DNA of 64,000 nt, from contig CH001545.1 of NCBI GenBank assembly GCA_000149265.1, positions 28,472 through 92,471 on the forward strand. The letters run 5' to 3'. This stretch comes from Ciona savignyi. Lineage: Eukaryota > Chordata > Ascidiacea > Phlebobranchia > Cionidae. Both the position numbers and the translations under genes were made by a program. The first letter of the stretch is position 1, and each line of letters begins with the position of its first letter. Below the pieces are notes generated by a model, which saw nothing but the letters and a program-made list of their open reading frames with translations, did no database searches and was not told the origin of the DNA. Of this stretch, positions 44,451 to 56,758 are shown one piece after another.

Positions 44451-46141
44451 ACGTTTTAATCACGGTTCTCTGTTTACCACCGTATTTTAACCCCCCCCCC
44501 AAATGGATTCGCACCAAGGAGAACTCCTCGGTTGAGGGCAATCAGATTCGCTGTTACGGCTGGATGGTGACAACAAAGCTGTGCTTTCGTGGGCTGGAGA
44601 TTTCTCTTCATCTTAAGGCCGGGTTCACACCAAAACGACAAAAACGTTTTTGTCGTGTCGGACCGACGTTTTTCAAATAGAACGCATTGATTGTCTCTTA
44701 TGCGCCGATTCACACCAGTCCGATTTTGACGCAAACGACACGTTTTCTGTCGTACGACAAAAAAACATGTTTTTTTGTCGGAAGAGTTTAATATCGTGAA
44801 ATATCAGCATATACTATTTATTGTTTTATTGCTAATATGCAGTACATATACTATTACTATGGGATATAAATGTGTTTTAAAGTAAATACATTAGATTAAA
44901 GTGAATATGAACTAAAGTGCACAGCAATTAGCCAAAACAGATATATTTAGTTTTAGTATGTTGTGATTAAAAATAACCTAACAAATAATGCATAACACTA
45001 GTTTAACATCTCAGGTAAACCTGTTGTGTAGCCTAAACTGAACAAAACCAGTACCGCTACTTACTTAAACTTACATAAATTTTCCCGATAGGCGAGATAG
45101 GTACAGGTTAAATAAATATATATTTAGCCTGTAGAATTATGGTGAATCCAAGCAAACTTCAACTACTAATTTAATATCTCCAGTTCCGCATACCGGTATA
45201 TAATTTGAGTTGTACAAGAGTTAACTTGGACTTGGGAATAGAGACTGGTAGGTGTGTAAAGTGTTGCATTTATAAATATATTAGTTTCTATATGATTCTA
45301 CTTTTTGTAAGTATCTAGCTAGTTATAAAAGCATTACAGATCCGGTTGCCAAACTACCCGTTACAAGTTCGGAATGTTAATTATATATAATATTCAGCAA
45401 AACATAAATAAATTGTGCTAAAATGCTACATACAGTACAAAGGTCTATCGTCTGCACTTTCTGCCCTTTCTTATTCAAATACAAGAGAATATAAAACATT
45501 TTTCTGGGTGCAGTCTATATAATTTCCCGGTGACGTTTCAGGACTGAGTGTGCCACAGTCGCAGATGATAGAATCGCCATCACAGGTTAAACGACTGACA
45601 ATATGTGTTGATTTCTTTCTTCTTCATCTCGGGTTGGAGGAATTCTTTACAGCAAGGCAATATTAGCATACGTTCCCTGCAGACTGCACAGTTGGTTGTG
45701 GTTCGGGACGTGTCGACTAGAAAGCGAGCTTCATTATTGCAACTTGGTTTGGCAACTTTGTATTCTGTCGCGCAGTTAAAACCTCCTCTATAAGACCTTC
45801 TCGGTTGGTTACATTTAGGATAAAAGACCTCCTCCATGTTATTAACGTTGAGGCTCATTGATTGTGGTGCCGGTAAGGGAACTGCTTCAGGGCTGCTAAG
45901 AGCGCGTTTCTTTTCTCTGTTTTTCTGTGATGTTTTAATTAATTTCTTTCAAGCCAGAATTGGCGTATTTTTTGCCATGAGCGTGCTGGAATTAAATGCC
46001 TTCCGCAAAACTTGCTTCTTTAACAAGCATGCCTGCCATCAGTATGTGCAGCACCGACACGTGCCCTAGGGCTGTCCTCATGAATCGTTGTGCTGGCTCC
46101 ACCTTCTTTGCTCTCCAGTTTCGGAAAATCCAATTCGGATT
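44451..46141. other. mostly unassigned; short TE-like pieces
   Basis: 44620-44770 has GGGTTCACACCAAAACGAC and CCGATTCACACCAGTCCGAT words like the ends of Harbinger/ISL2EU-type elements. 45407-45430 is an LTR-like end. A 92-residue Cys-rich minus-strand frame at 45580-45858 (CNQPRRSYRGGFNC, NCAVCRERMLILPCC) is not recognised. 45830-46140 is GC-richer without a clear gene. Confidence 0.35.
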
Positions 46142-46149
46142 GTTTAGGA

Positions 46150-48344
46150 CAGGGGGGTGCAACTGTTTCGCACAATGGGCCACAACATACAAGTTTAGTG
46201 ATACCGGGGGCCAGACCATCAAACAACTCATCAAACAAATAAAAGAGCACGTATAATTAATTAGGTAGGTGATTAATGAGATGTCTGATATCTTCTCGAT
46301 TCGGAAATCTTTCCAATGTCAGCTTTAACAGAAGAAGTAGCAACTCGAAGTTGACATGACAAAGTGCTTATCTGTAAGCTGATTTCTGCATTTTGTCTTG
46401 AATAGCTTCATTTTTAAAAAGAACTAACTGCTCACAGCAGTATGTGCTGCCGAAAAGAGAGATCATTTTTCTCGCATGATTTTCTAGATTTGTGTAATTT
46501 CCATACACATAGCTTATGTAAAATGTTAGCAAGTCATTCTCACGGTAGGCTCGTTTAAGATCAACGTTGGCTTGCAATTCTATTATTTCTAATTGAAAGC
46601 GAGGTGGGATATTCTCCACAACCAAATCAAATGGATGAGCAAAGAGCTGAACGTCGGCATTGTGTTTTCTAAAATCTTCAAATCGAGTTTTAAATGCCGA
46701 AGTAACTTTTCAATCGTCCCTACATATTTTTCACAATTGGAAAATTTAATTTCAACTTTTCTACTCTCCAGACAAGGAAAGTGAATAATTAGGGATCCTT
46801 TGCTTAATTGAGATCGAAAAAGTTGTAGTTTTGCTTGAAATGAGGAAATATGTTGTTCGATCATCTTGTGCACTAACTGATTTTTTTCTTTGCAGCTTCA
46901 CGTTTAGTTCTGAAAGGTGATGGGTAATGTCAGTTAAAAAAGCAAAATCGTTTAACCATGCATATCATCCTTGAGATAGGAAAGAAATATCTTGACCTTT
47001 ACTTTCCATAAAAGTGTGAATAGCCTCCTTGAGATCCCAAAATCTTTTTAATACAGCAGCTCTGCTTAGCCACCTTACTGCACAAAAATAGTTTATATCC
47101 GGGTAATCGGAGTTGAGTGCTTGCAGAAAAGACTCAAACTGCCGGTGATTTAACCCCCGTGATCTTATGTAATTAACACACGAAACAACATTTTTCATTA
47201 CTTCACCAAAACCAAGTACTTTTGAGCATAAGTTTTCCTGGTAAATGATGCAATGGCTCACCAAAACATTTTCTGTTTGAATAACATCTAAAAATCTTTT
47301 AACAAATCCATTGTTTTTCCCCACCATTGATGGTGCTCCATCCGTAGTGATACCAACCAACTTAGAAGAATCTATTTCAAACTTGTTCATCAATTTTGTT
47401 ACCTCCTCGCAAATGTTTTGACCAGTTGTTGTTGAATGCATACTTGCCATATCCAAAAATTCTTTAGTTACTTCAAAATTATCTGTTACTCCTCGTATGA
47501 AAACTACTAGCTGGGCAGTATCGCTCACGTCTGTACTTTCATCCAAATCGATATACTAAAAGCAGAACATTTGCTTATTCTGTCTTTTAGAGAAGCTTCG
47601 ATGTTTTCCGAAAGATCGTCTATTCGGCGAGCCACTGTAAAACAAGCCAGACTTATTTGCTCCACTAAATTTTTCTTTTCTGGTGATACATTTTCGATGA
47701 ATATCTCCAAACAACTCTTAATGAATTCACCATCGCTGTACGGCTTTCCTCTTTCAGCAATTGCTTCAGCAATTTTAAAGCTGAGTTTTGTAACTAACTT
47801 AGTGTTTGTCTTGTAATCAATCATGAAATATAAATCTTGCTGTTTACTCAAAGACTTAACCATTTGCTGCATTTTGTCAACCCGTGATTGACCCACAATA
47901 CTATCATAGCTATCATAGTGTCGCTTGATATTGTACTCCTTCATTACTGCTATAGTACTTTTTGGCAAATCAGGCAAACTACATCTTTATTGTGTTGCAC
48001 AATAAAGTATTTTATACACCACTATTAAACTTGCGCCCTTCATAATCAACCTTCTTTTCTTACTGGTAGACATTTAATTTAAGCTTGTTATTTTTTTCGT
48101 ATAATAACTAACCTCTACCCATAAAGTAAAATCACGGTATACTTACTGTACTGCCAGATTAAGACAGTTTTCATACAATGCATATATATTATGCTGCAAC
48201 AATGGGGTGTCGTCACAGTAGCCTACTGTAGACGGAAATTAATCGTAGTGTGACATAGTCGAAAATGCCAAAATGATAAATGGCTATGAAGTCTGTAGCG
48301 GGCCATGGAAATAGGTACCGCGGGCCGTATGTTGCACGCCTCTG
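46150..48344 (-). mobile_element. hAT DNA transposon
   Basis: 2,195 bp between CAGGGGGGTGCAAC and GTTGCACGCCTCTG with a perfect 8-bp duplication GTTTAGGA (46142-46149 and 48345-48352). GGGCC words lie near both ends as in the element at 7034. It encodes a transposase on the minus strand. Confidence 0.92.
46368..47977 (-). pseudogene. hAT transposase (Charlie/GTF2IRD2-like)
   Basis: Four frames in order: 47525-47977 (VMKEYNIKRHYDS, the end of a BED-finger region, and GEFIKSCLEIFIENVSPEKK); 46965-47546 (MDESTDVSDTAQLVVFIRGV, GITTDGAPSMVGKNNGF with catalytic Asp residues, SHCIIYQENLCSK); 46589-46873 (HISSFQAKLQLF); 46368-46625 (GSTYCCEQLVLFKN, the hATC dimerisation block). These match the transposase family from which vertebrate GTF2IRD2 arose. 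Three frame changes (near 47535, 46920 and 46600) inactivate it, although ends and target duplication are intact. Confidence 0.85.
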
Positions 48345-48693
48345 GTTTAGGACCTACCCTGACAATATTTAGATGTGCGAACTTGGCCGTTAGCTCGGTA
48401 TATATATAGGGTTTGAATTTAATTCTTCTTTTGAAACCGATAATGTTCTCTCATACCAGATATAAATAAGCCCAAGCTTGTTGAGTTTGCTGTTAATAGG
48501 AAGGTGTAGTTCTTTTCAAAAAACGCCTTGATTTCGTCGTTTGTTAGTGGGTACACACACACCCATTCAATAGCTACTAACTATATTGATTTTTGAACTT
48601 TCATATAATCGCAGAAATTTGATCTTTTCGTTCCTTTAGAGCATATTTAGGACCACCCCTGGTTTAGAAGCCAGGTTGGCATTGAGGTACCGT

Positions 48694-49420
48694 TCATCGC
48701 CCGTCTTGGGAAACAAAGGAACCGATCGTGAGGTGTTTGGTTCGTAGCCGTGCACAGCAGGATCGGATTGCGTAAAGTGCTTCGGGAAAAACTTCTTCCC
48801 AGCGAGTTTTAACAGTCTTCAAAACATTCTGGTTTGTTTTCTCGCATTGTCCACTTCCTTGAGGGTGATATGAGGAGTTGCTGGTCGCGATACCTCTGGT
48901 GACTAGAAACTGCCGGGTTTCTCTGCTGATAAAAGATGTATGTACCCCTGTCGCAGTGAATGTACTCTGGGAAGACAGAAAAGAGACGAGAGGCATCCGA
49001 TAACGGTGCGGGAGGTCATGTCTTTACAAGGAAAAGCAAACGGGTAGCGACTGCAGTCATCTACAATGATCAGTAGATACTGATTTAGCCCCCCCCCCCC
49101 TTCTACAGGTCCTTTAAATCCATACTTATTCTATCCCATGGCTTCATCCAATGAGTGAGGTTAAGGACGATGGTAGGTAGGTAGGGAGGCTTCAACACAG
49201 TTCTGCAATTTTTGCCAACGGATTATTTAGTTTCTTCGCTAGTGTCTGGCAAATTTAGACCTTTCGCGTAATAATAGACTCGCATATATCCAGGGTGCCT
49301 CTTAGCTTCATGTAAGCTGACTAACTCTTGAGCAGATCCAGATGTTCGATGAAATCGTCGTTTACAGTACGTATCTACCAGGTAAAGTGGACGGTAGCAT
49401 CAGGGGCTTCCGGCTTAATG
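48694..49420 (-). pseudogene. Gypsy integrase remnant
   Basis: Minus strand: HEAKRHPGYMRVYYYAKGLN (zinc finger region), ISMDLKGPVEGGG, QYLLIIVDDCSRYPFAFPCK, then HTSFISRETRQFLVTRGIAT and YHPQGSGQCEKTNQNVLK with the catalytic Glu. Frames shift several times. No LTRs found. It differs from the two complete Gypsy elements (QCEK rather than LVERF). A C10-12 run sits at 49089-49100. Confidence 0.75.
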
Positions 49421-49744
49421 TTTCCTTCGGACGTAAGTAAGAGTTGCTTGTCCATTTCAGATTGAGTTTAATGCTAACGCAAAACGACAAAAGAAGCGGA
49501 TTAACTTAACTTTATTCAACATTAATATAATCAAGCTGTTTCTGGAAAAATAGAAAACTTAGTTTAAACACAAACAAAGCACAAACAACACAACGGTAAC
49601 TGGCAAAGTAATGGCATAAACAGAAGGGCAAAAACACAAGCACGCGTTGATTAACTAGGAACGAAGGAGGAGAAAACGATGATTACTAACTAAACACAGA
49701 GCTAATATTTGCTACGGCGATCATTAAATCTTTCTAAACTACTT
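49421..49744. other. no gene recognised
   Basis: Possibly more of the decayed Gypsy pol; no motif that I can name. Confidence 0.35.
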
Positions 49745-49761
49745 AAGGTTTTAAGCAACTG

Positions 49762-49881
49762 TACGCACGGTCGTGTGGTCAAATGGTTAGCGCGACCGAT
49801 ACATATTATACCTACATATATACAAAACACGGTCCAAGTGACGAGTTTTCATCACAGGTTCGAAACTTGACTCGGTAATAA
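49762..49881 (+). mobile_element. tRNA-derived SINE, family B, copy 2
   Basis: CGGTCGTGTGGTCAAATGGT (A box) and CAGGTTCGAAACTTGACTCG (B box) as in copy 1 at 31861. The target duplication AAGGTTTTAAGCAA(C/G)TG lies at 49745-49761 and 49882-49898 with one mismatch. The tail is a short AATAAAA. Confidence 0.88.
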
Positions 49882-49949
49882 AAGGTTTTAAGCAAGTGCT
49901 AGGAAAAAAATAACTGACCATGCCAAGAAAAGACGCATCGGTAACAAAT

Positions 49950-50390
49950 ACAACCAACTACAGCAACAAACGAAAAGCTAGATAAAATTCTTGATGAGCT
50001 CGTTTCTATAGAAAAAGCTAATGCGGAAAACACAAAACTGAAAGCTATGCTAAATAATTTTTACTACAAAATGGATGTATTGGAACAATACGGAAGAAGA
50101 GAAAACCTGAGAATCTATGGTGTACCAGAATCTTTCCAAAACTATGATAATGGAGCGGAAGTCATAACAAAAATTACACAACAACTTGATGTGCCTCTAC
50201 AACGTTGTGATCTGCAACGGGTCCATCGTCTAGGAAGTAGGAATCAAACCACGACCAGTAATAGTTCGTTTTATTTCTTACCAGCAGCGACAGGCAATCA
50301 TCATGCATAAGGACGGGAGAGAACATTCATCAATGAAGACCTTACTGCCGTGGAGACAACGATTAATAATCGTTAACATTATTGTAAAAT
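49950..50390 (+). pseudogene. LINE ORF1 remnant 2
   Basis: Plus strand: a coiled coil (KLDKILDELVSIEKANAENT) followed by MDVLEQYGRRENLRIYGVP and CDLQRVHRLGSRNQ; then, in another frame, RPVIVRFISYQQRQAIMHK. Same family as 27028-27640. Broken by a frame change near 50240. Confidence 0.75.
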
Positions 50391-51356
50391 ATAAAAAAGA
50401 TCAATTGCACATTTTCTGATTATTTGTTTCGTCTTGATATACAAATTGATTGGAAACTGTTGAATGATAGAAACTTGCTCGAAATCAATCATTCTGAATA
50501 ATTATGATAAATAGACTAAGGTAAAATATCCTTGTACCTCTTGCCAAAAATCATGGTACGAATATGGCAACACTGTATCAAGTGTGATATAATGCTTGTC
50601 CTGGGGCTTATCTTAAACAGAGATATATAAACAAGAGAGAGATTGGCAATGACGTCATATTTGTTTGTTACGAGTTGTGAAGTTGAAATATCGTCACGGT
50701 TGAATAATTAAGGTACCGGTACCGTATTTTGTTTAGATTATGGTTGTCTTTTGCCAGTTATCCGATGTTTTATTTTGTTCAGTATGTTTAAATAAATTGT
50801 AGAACGTTTTTTTAAAAGTTGGTATGCATACGCTTTTTATTTAAGCGGCGCAAGCAACTGAGATCGGCGCTATTTAGGAATAAAGTAGTATTTATTTAGA
50901 TACCTGTAGCGGTAGTAGGTTGTTGCTACCGCTGGCAGTATAGGTTGGGGGGGGGGGGGGTTAAAGCGGGAAGGAGGAAAACAGCACACTTAAATTAGAA
51001 TTATGACATAAGATAAAATTAGTTCTAGGTTTGAGCATAGAATACTAACTTCTGTAAGTTAGTATTCTATGGATTGAGATTAGTGTTTAGGTAAGGGTTT
51101 AGTTTTCATAGTTTTAGTGGGCGGTTTCCCTTCTTCCCTCCTTTTAGTGTTGCCATACATAGAGGTACTAGCAGCTTTAGTCCGCAATACGCTTGGTAAT
51201 TCTTACTGCTAATTGGATAGTCCACTATATTCAGAATACTAAATAGCCTAGTTCAAATGTAAAACGATTTAAAGTGGACTTGATACTGGGGGAAATTTTA
51301 AGATTTTTACAGTGAATCTTTTTGCAAAACAAGAAAACAATTGCCACAACAATGTC
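50391..51356. other. no gene; G homopolymer
   Basis: A G13-14 run at about 50947-50960 and an inverted pair (GAATACTAACTTCTGTAAGTTAGTATTC, near 51040-51068). No coding signal. Confidence 0.45.
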
Positions 51357-51360
51357 TTAA

Positions 51361-52449
51361 CTCTTTCCGTCCCAACTCGCCATATATGGCGAGTTGGTGG
51401 GAAAACATGGTATCCCGCCTGTACATATGGATGCAAATCTAAAAAACGATTTCTCCGCAATGCGTAATGGTAGAGACCTCAGCTATGGCTCATTCGATCA
51501 AGGAAACCCTATATTTTATTCTCTGTAATTTTCGTGGAGAAATATTAAAAATGCGAGGAGTGATAGCCTTTCTTTTTCAAGGCTTCGCCTCTTATTTCTA
51601 TCGATTTTACACGAATTTACAAGTGACTAACTCAGCCAATAGGAGTCGCGTTAACTTGCGGAGAAGCTCTTTTTGTCAAGCAAGTCTTTCTTTACATTCT
51701 CTGTGAATTTCGTGCCGTTGAGAAAAAAAGGAGAGCGTTGGTGAAGTTTTCGCAGCAGGCGTTTATGCTTCGTGTTCACCAAAGCATGAATCAATCCAGC
51801 TGGGCCTGCTGAGCGCACGATAAAGAAAAAGGCGGCGAGACTAGCTAGTTCGGTGTGCCCTGCTTTGAAGACTATTGGATATAGTATTTGTGTTTGTTTG
51901 CTTTTGTATGTTTATGCCCTTTTTACACTTCCTTCACTGTTCTTATTTATACTTTTTACTATTTTAGTTCTACAAAACTAAAAACTTCAATGCGTTTTGG
52001 TTCAATTTTTCATAATATAGTTAGAATAAAGGAAAATTTCAATTGGGAATAGTAAAAAAACTACTGAAGATACAATGACAGTTCAAATTTTCCTGAGTAC
52101 AAAAACTATTAGACAATCTACATTCCAATTTTCATATCATTTGGGCATACCAATAATTAGTGAGTATTTCGTTTGTCAGTGCACCTCAAAATTTTCAAAG
52201 TCGAGCAGAATTTTCTTTACATAAAAAGTGGTGTTCACTAAAGTTTACATAATATATTCTTTATTGGAGGTAGATTCTAGGTGTGCGGTTTGTTTAAAAG
52301 AGGGATAAATTATCTTTCCAACCATACTAAATATTAAATCATAGCATAAATTTGAGAAAAACTGTGCTAATTTGAAAATGACCAAAAATTGTAAAAAACA
52401 CTGCGGGACAGCATGTTTAAATTAATGCATTTGGCCGGGAGTGAAAGAG
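51361..52449. mobile_element. piggyBac-like MITE
   Basis: 1,089 bp flanked by TTAA (51357-51360 and 52450-52453). Ends CTCTTTCCGTCCC and GGGAGTGAAAGAG are inverted with two mismatches, of the piggyBac CTCTTTCACTC type. A perfect 26-bp palindrome centred on CGCCATATATGGCG lies at 51372-51397, just inside the left end. No transposase frame. Confidence 0.75.
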
Positions 52450-52453
52450 TTAA

Positions 52454-52706
52454 AAAAGGTATCCCAAGTACCAAGATGAAAAAGATTGGGAGGATAATAT
52501 TGCCATGGTTCTTCACAAAGGAAATGCATGAATTTGTGAAAGACACTAAAACGGAAGATATTATTTTAAATCCGCCTAGTAATAGAAAATGTATAAGACC
52601 AGAAGCTATTCCCCTTTTAAATCTTCCTCATCGAACTGGTGATAGGCCCATTAAAACTGAAGAGAGTCGTTTTGCTTACCTAATCACTGCTGCGTGCCAC
52701 AAGTAG
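52454..52706 (+). pseudogene. possible THAP-like exon fragment
   Basis: The open frame reads EFVKDTKTEDIILN, SNRKCIRPEAIPLLNLPHR. The KxxRPxAIPxLNLP part resembles the end of a THAP domain. The 5' side is cut by the piggyBac-like MITE. Weak. Confidence 0.25.
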
Positions 52707-52709
52707 TAG

Positions 52710-54074
52710 TGATTGAGGTTGCCTTTCTGGTTCTTGGTAGAGCTGCAAAAAACGGGGGAACCTAGACGACATGGCAGCACCTTGAGTTTCCTTTAATGAG
52801 AAACATGGTGTCTAGGCTTTAAACTAAGACTGCCCTAGAAGATTCCATTACATTCAAGACACAATACAGGATACAGCCGCAAAACGTTTTTTGTATATTT
52901 TCATGTTATTGTTTAAATGCTAAAAAATCACAAAACTAAGAATGTAATTTTCATAATTCAATTAACTATAACTATGTGTCAAATGTTTGTACCAATATGA
53001 ACCATATTATAATTCTAAATTTAATTCAAGAAGTAAAAACTGTTCGTTCACTTTCGGTCGTTAAAACTGTATGTTTAATTAATTGTTTACTTACTATTAT
53101 CATTCTCAATTGCCCTTTTATTTATAAATAAAAACAAATAGATGCATCTTCATATGTTTTCCTTATTTATTGACAGCATATGTTACAAAGTACAAGTATA
53201 TGTAATAAATAAATGGCAATTAAAACAATAAATTCAACAGAAATAACAAAGTTTATGAAGTTCACCTTTGTTGTTGAGACTTCATTTAATTTTTTTAAAT
53301 GACTACAGCATCTGATCTTAAAATAATACTTAATAACCTTTACATTTTCTTCTCAAACCTCTGAATCACTAGAAATTGTAGAATGAATTGTAAAGTATAC
53401 ACATGCCCTAAAGCGGATTGTGCCACATTGTTAATATTTATTTATGTTAGTTTCTATACATAAGTTTCTGAAGGATGCCTCAGTAATTTTAATTACTTCT
53501 AATAAACAATAGGTTATCCCAAACAAAGCATCAGATCCCTCAATATAATTTCGTTCGAAAACTATGCCTTTGCTTGAATCATTACTGCTTAATAAAATAC
53601 AAATCAATTATGGCTGGACAACATTTGAAAGCACCATTTTTTGCAATTGTCTCAAAATAAACCCACCTTGTAAAAAAAAAAAATATTTATCCCAAATATT
53701 TTTTCATACCATAGCCTACATGATATATTTGTTTGGTTGGTTATTTTATACTTAGCATATTGGCTGTGAGCAGAAAGGCAGTGGGGTCGAAATCAGCTGC
53801 TAGCTACCGGTAGTTAATTTGTAGCCTTGGGCAAGGAGGAACTTGGCAGACATTGCCTGAACCCTGTGGTTTAATTGATTTAAACAAAACAATTAGCAAT
53901 ATATCGATCACATTCAACACACTGCAATTAGCTCCGATAACCTGTACTTTTTTATTGCTGGTAAATGTAATGGTTATACATTGAATATCTAACTTTGCGT
54001 AACACTCTGATACAAAATTGATTAGCATTTGATAAACTGGAATAAATATCCTTTAAAGATGTAACACTTAACTG
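52710..54074. other. mostly empty; SINE family A piece
   Basis: AT-rich. 53763-53880 (plus) has GTAGCCTTGGGCAAGGAGGA and GACATTGCCTGAACCCTGTG of SINE family A. Nothing else is supported. Confidence 0.45.
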
Positions 54075-54240
54075 CCTGGTGTATATAGTTTTCCAATGTT
54101 GCAGGCGGCTGCTGCAATGATAGCTGTTAATTCCGTATCTGATATTGGCTGTAAAAGTGGTGTAGATTCGTAGATTTTGTCACATTCGTAACGTTGGAAA
54201 CAGATGATGAAATGTTCTTTTCGTCAAGTTGTATTTCTAA
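54075..54240 (-). pseudogene. unrecognised terminal-exon-like fragment
   Basis: Minus strand: CFQRYECDKIYESTPLLQPI, SDTELTAIIAAAACNIGKLY then TPGS and a stop at about 54075, after an AG-rich acceptor (ATTTTAG) near 54241. It reads like coding sequence but I know no family for it. Confidence 0.25.
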
Positions 54241-54244
54241 AATA

Positions 54245-55020
54245 ATAAAAAGTTTTCCGTCAGATTAGTTCACTAAGAAATCCATACTGTTACACTTCCT
54301 AAAAGCCTTTTAAAAATGATAAAAGCTACAATGACAGATACAGTGTTTTGATTCTTACCTTAATCACAAGCGTGACGAGTTTGATTTTTCTTTTCGAGTT
54401 AAACAATGAATATGACGTCATTGCCAATCTCTCTCTTGTTTATATATCTCCGATCTTAAATGCACTAAACGTAGTAAGATGCCTTCTGCGGCTGCCCCAG
54501 AGTGCTTACGGAGCGGCTCTGCGGCGTGTCAATCAATGCACACATTTTTTTAAATTTTATTAATAGAAGGTGAACGGGCAACGACACAAAAAAACAGCAA
54601 TATATTTAATACACTTCGGTTATGAGATTCTAGTTTGTTTAATTTTTTGGCTATTATCAGTTCCCTTTTCTTAGGGCTTCCACTTCACTAATGAATAAGT
54701 GAATCGTGGGCACTGTGACCGTTGTTTTCTCGGTATATACAAATTCTTGCACATAATAAAATACAGTTAATGACACAATTGTTGACAATACCAAAGAAAC
54801 AATTTTGTGGAGTTAGGTTGAATGGTCTACGAAATGTCGCGCTTAACCAGTGTTTCGGCAGCGCCGTGTGCGTAATCTTTTCGGAGTTTCGGCAGAATTC
54901 AGCCTTTACGCGCCACTTTGAATTTGTGTATTTCAATAAATTAATGATTTACAAGTTGTGACGTGGCGGCGTGGCGTGGCGATAACTATAAATTTGTGCC
55001 TTTATACAATTCCGTTAACT
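54245..55020. other. no gene recognised
   Basis: Open frames on both strands at 54688-54961 mirror each other; judged chance. Confidence 0.4.
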
Positions 55021-55021
55021 A

Positions 55022-55315
55022 CAGAAGTCCAAGAATTACAATACAACACCAGGTTCCACTACAGAACATATGCACTTGAAAAAGTGCTAGCACCCGAATA
55101 CGCAGCAGAAGTTCGGGATTTAATCATTAACCCCCCGGAGGAATCCCCCTTTGATCGCCTTAAAGAGGAACTGGTGCGCAGAACAACCGTTTCAGAAAGG
55201 AAACGCCTGCAACAACTTTTATCTGCAGAGGTATTGGGAGACAGAAAGCCAAGCCAGCTACTACGCCACATGAAGCAACTACTTGCACCCGATTCGTTAC
55301 GGATTAGCCCATAGT
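55022..55315 (+). pseudogene. gag: Gypsy gag fragment (DUF7041-type)
   Basis: Plus strand: LEKVLAPEYAAEVRDLIINP, FDRLKEELVRRT, RLQQLLSAEVLGDRKPSQLL, RHMKQLL. This is the helical core of the gag family typical of invertebrate Gypsy elements. The frame then runs into the inverted-repeat arm at APDSLR (55286) and stops. The N-terminus and rest of gag are missing. Confidence 0.75.
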
Positions 55316-55760
55316 ATGGGACATGGTTTGGTATGATTAGCGCATAGTATGCAGCCATGGTCGTATTTTCATACCACATGGTACGGCGATTAAGCATATT
55401 ATGGTTGATCGCCATATTATGTAAAATCATCGCAATGGTTACGCATGACTTGTTTTCAGATTAAACAGTGTGTGGTAGCGTACGTTGGTGAAGCCTGAAA
55501 AGCTTCGGAGGATTAGTTAGAATTCCATTTTAGCATGTTCAATATGGCAGTTACCGTTATTTTAGTGTGGTACATATTAAACTACCAAAAGTACAGATGT
55601 TAGTAAAATGTTAAGCGACCGGTTAAGGTTGCCGGCTCATACTGTGGCCGAAGATGTCTGTGACAACATCGTGGAAGTCGTTTGCAGCTACTAGGTAAGA
55701 TTGTGTGCTGACATTATAGCATCACTAGGCTAGTTTTGTGTAGACACTGAACTGAGTGTG
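55286..55760 (+). repeat. right copy of inverted repeat pair
   Basis: Reverse complement of 40021-40490. It starts at CACCCGATTCGTTACGG, within the last codons of the gag fragment, and ends where the minisatellite starts. Confidence 0.85.
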
Positions 55761-56758
55761 GTACGGCAATATTGTGTAAGGTTGTAGGGCAATACTGGGT
55801 GAGGTGTCAAAATACTAGGGAAAGGTTGTACGGCAGTACTAGGTAATGGTATGTGGCAATACTGAGTGAGGTTGTATCCCAATCTGTCTGATGTTTCCCG
55901 CAATACTGTAAAAGATTATGTGCCAATAGTGGGTAAGGTTGTGCGGCAATACTGGGTGAGGTTGCACGGCAATACCGGGTGATGTTGCACGGCAATACTG
56001 GGTGATGTTGTACAGCAATACTTGGTGATGGTATACGGCAATACTGGTTGAGGTTGTACGGTTATGCTGGGTGATGTTGCACGCTAATATTGGGTGATGT
56101 TGCACCATACGGCAATAGTGGGTAAAGTTGTGCGGCAATACTGGTTTAGGTTGTACGACAATACTGGGTGAGGTTGTACGTCAATACTGGGTAAGGTTGT
56201 ACATCAATACTGGGTGAGGTTGTACGTCAATACTGGGTGAGGCTGTACAATACTGGGCGATGTTGTACGGCAATACTGGGTGAGACTGTACAATACTGGG
56301 CGATGTTGTACGGCAATACTGGGTAAGCTTGTACGGCAATACTGGGGGAGGTTGTACAGCAATACTGGGTGATGTTGTACCATACGGCAATACTCGGTAA
56401 AGTTGTATGGCAATACTGGTTAAGCTTGAACGGCAATACTGGGCGATGTTGTATGGCAATACTGGGTGAGGTTGTGCAATAATACTGGGTAAGCTTGTAA
56501 TGTAATACTGGGTGAGGCTGTACAGCAATACTGGGTGAGGTATGAGGTTGTACGGCAATACTGGGTGAGGTTGTACGGCAATACTGGGTGAGGTTGTATG
56601 GCAATACTGGGTGAGGTTGTACAGCAATACTGGGTGAGGCTGTACAGCAATACTGGGTGAGACTGTACAATACTGGGCGATGTTATACGGCAATACTGGG
56701 TAAGCTTGTACGGCAATACTGGGTGAGGTTGTACAGCAATACTGGGTGAGGTTATACG
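55761..56758 (+). repeat. 23-bp minisatellite, right array part 1
   Basis: About 43 copies of GGTTGTACGGCAATACTGGG+TGA. It is interrupted by the hAT-type element at 56759. Because 23 is not a multiple of 3, an array free of stops is open in all three frames with a 23-residue period, which explains the long open frames here. Confidence 0.95.

Noticed and set aside
45836-46256. Several overlapping frames on both strands beside the hAT element
   Set aside because: They run across the hAT end and depend on it; GC-richer composition explains the lack of stops.
54688-54961. Opposed 79- and 82-residue frames
   Set aside because: Mirror images with no motif or splice support.
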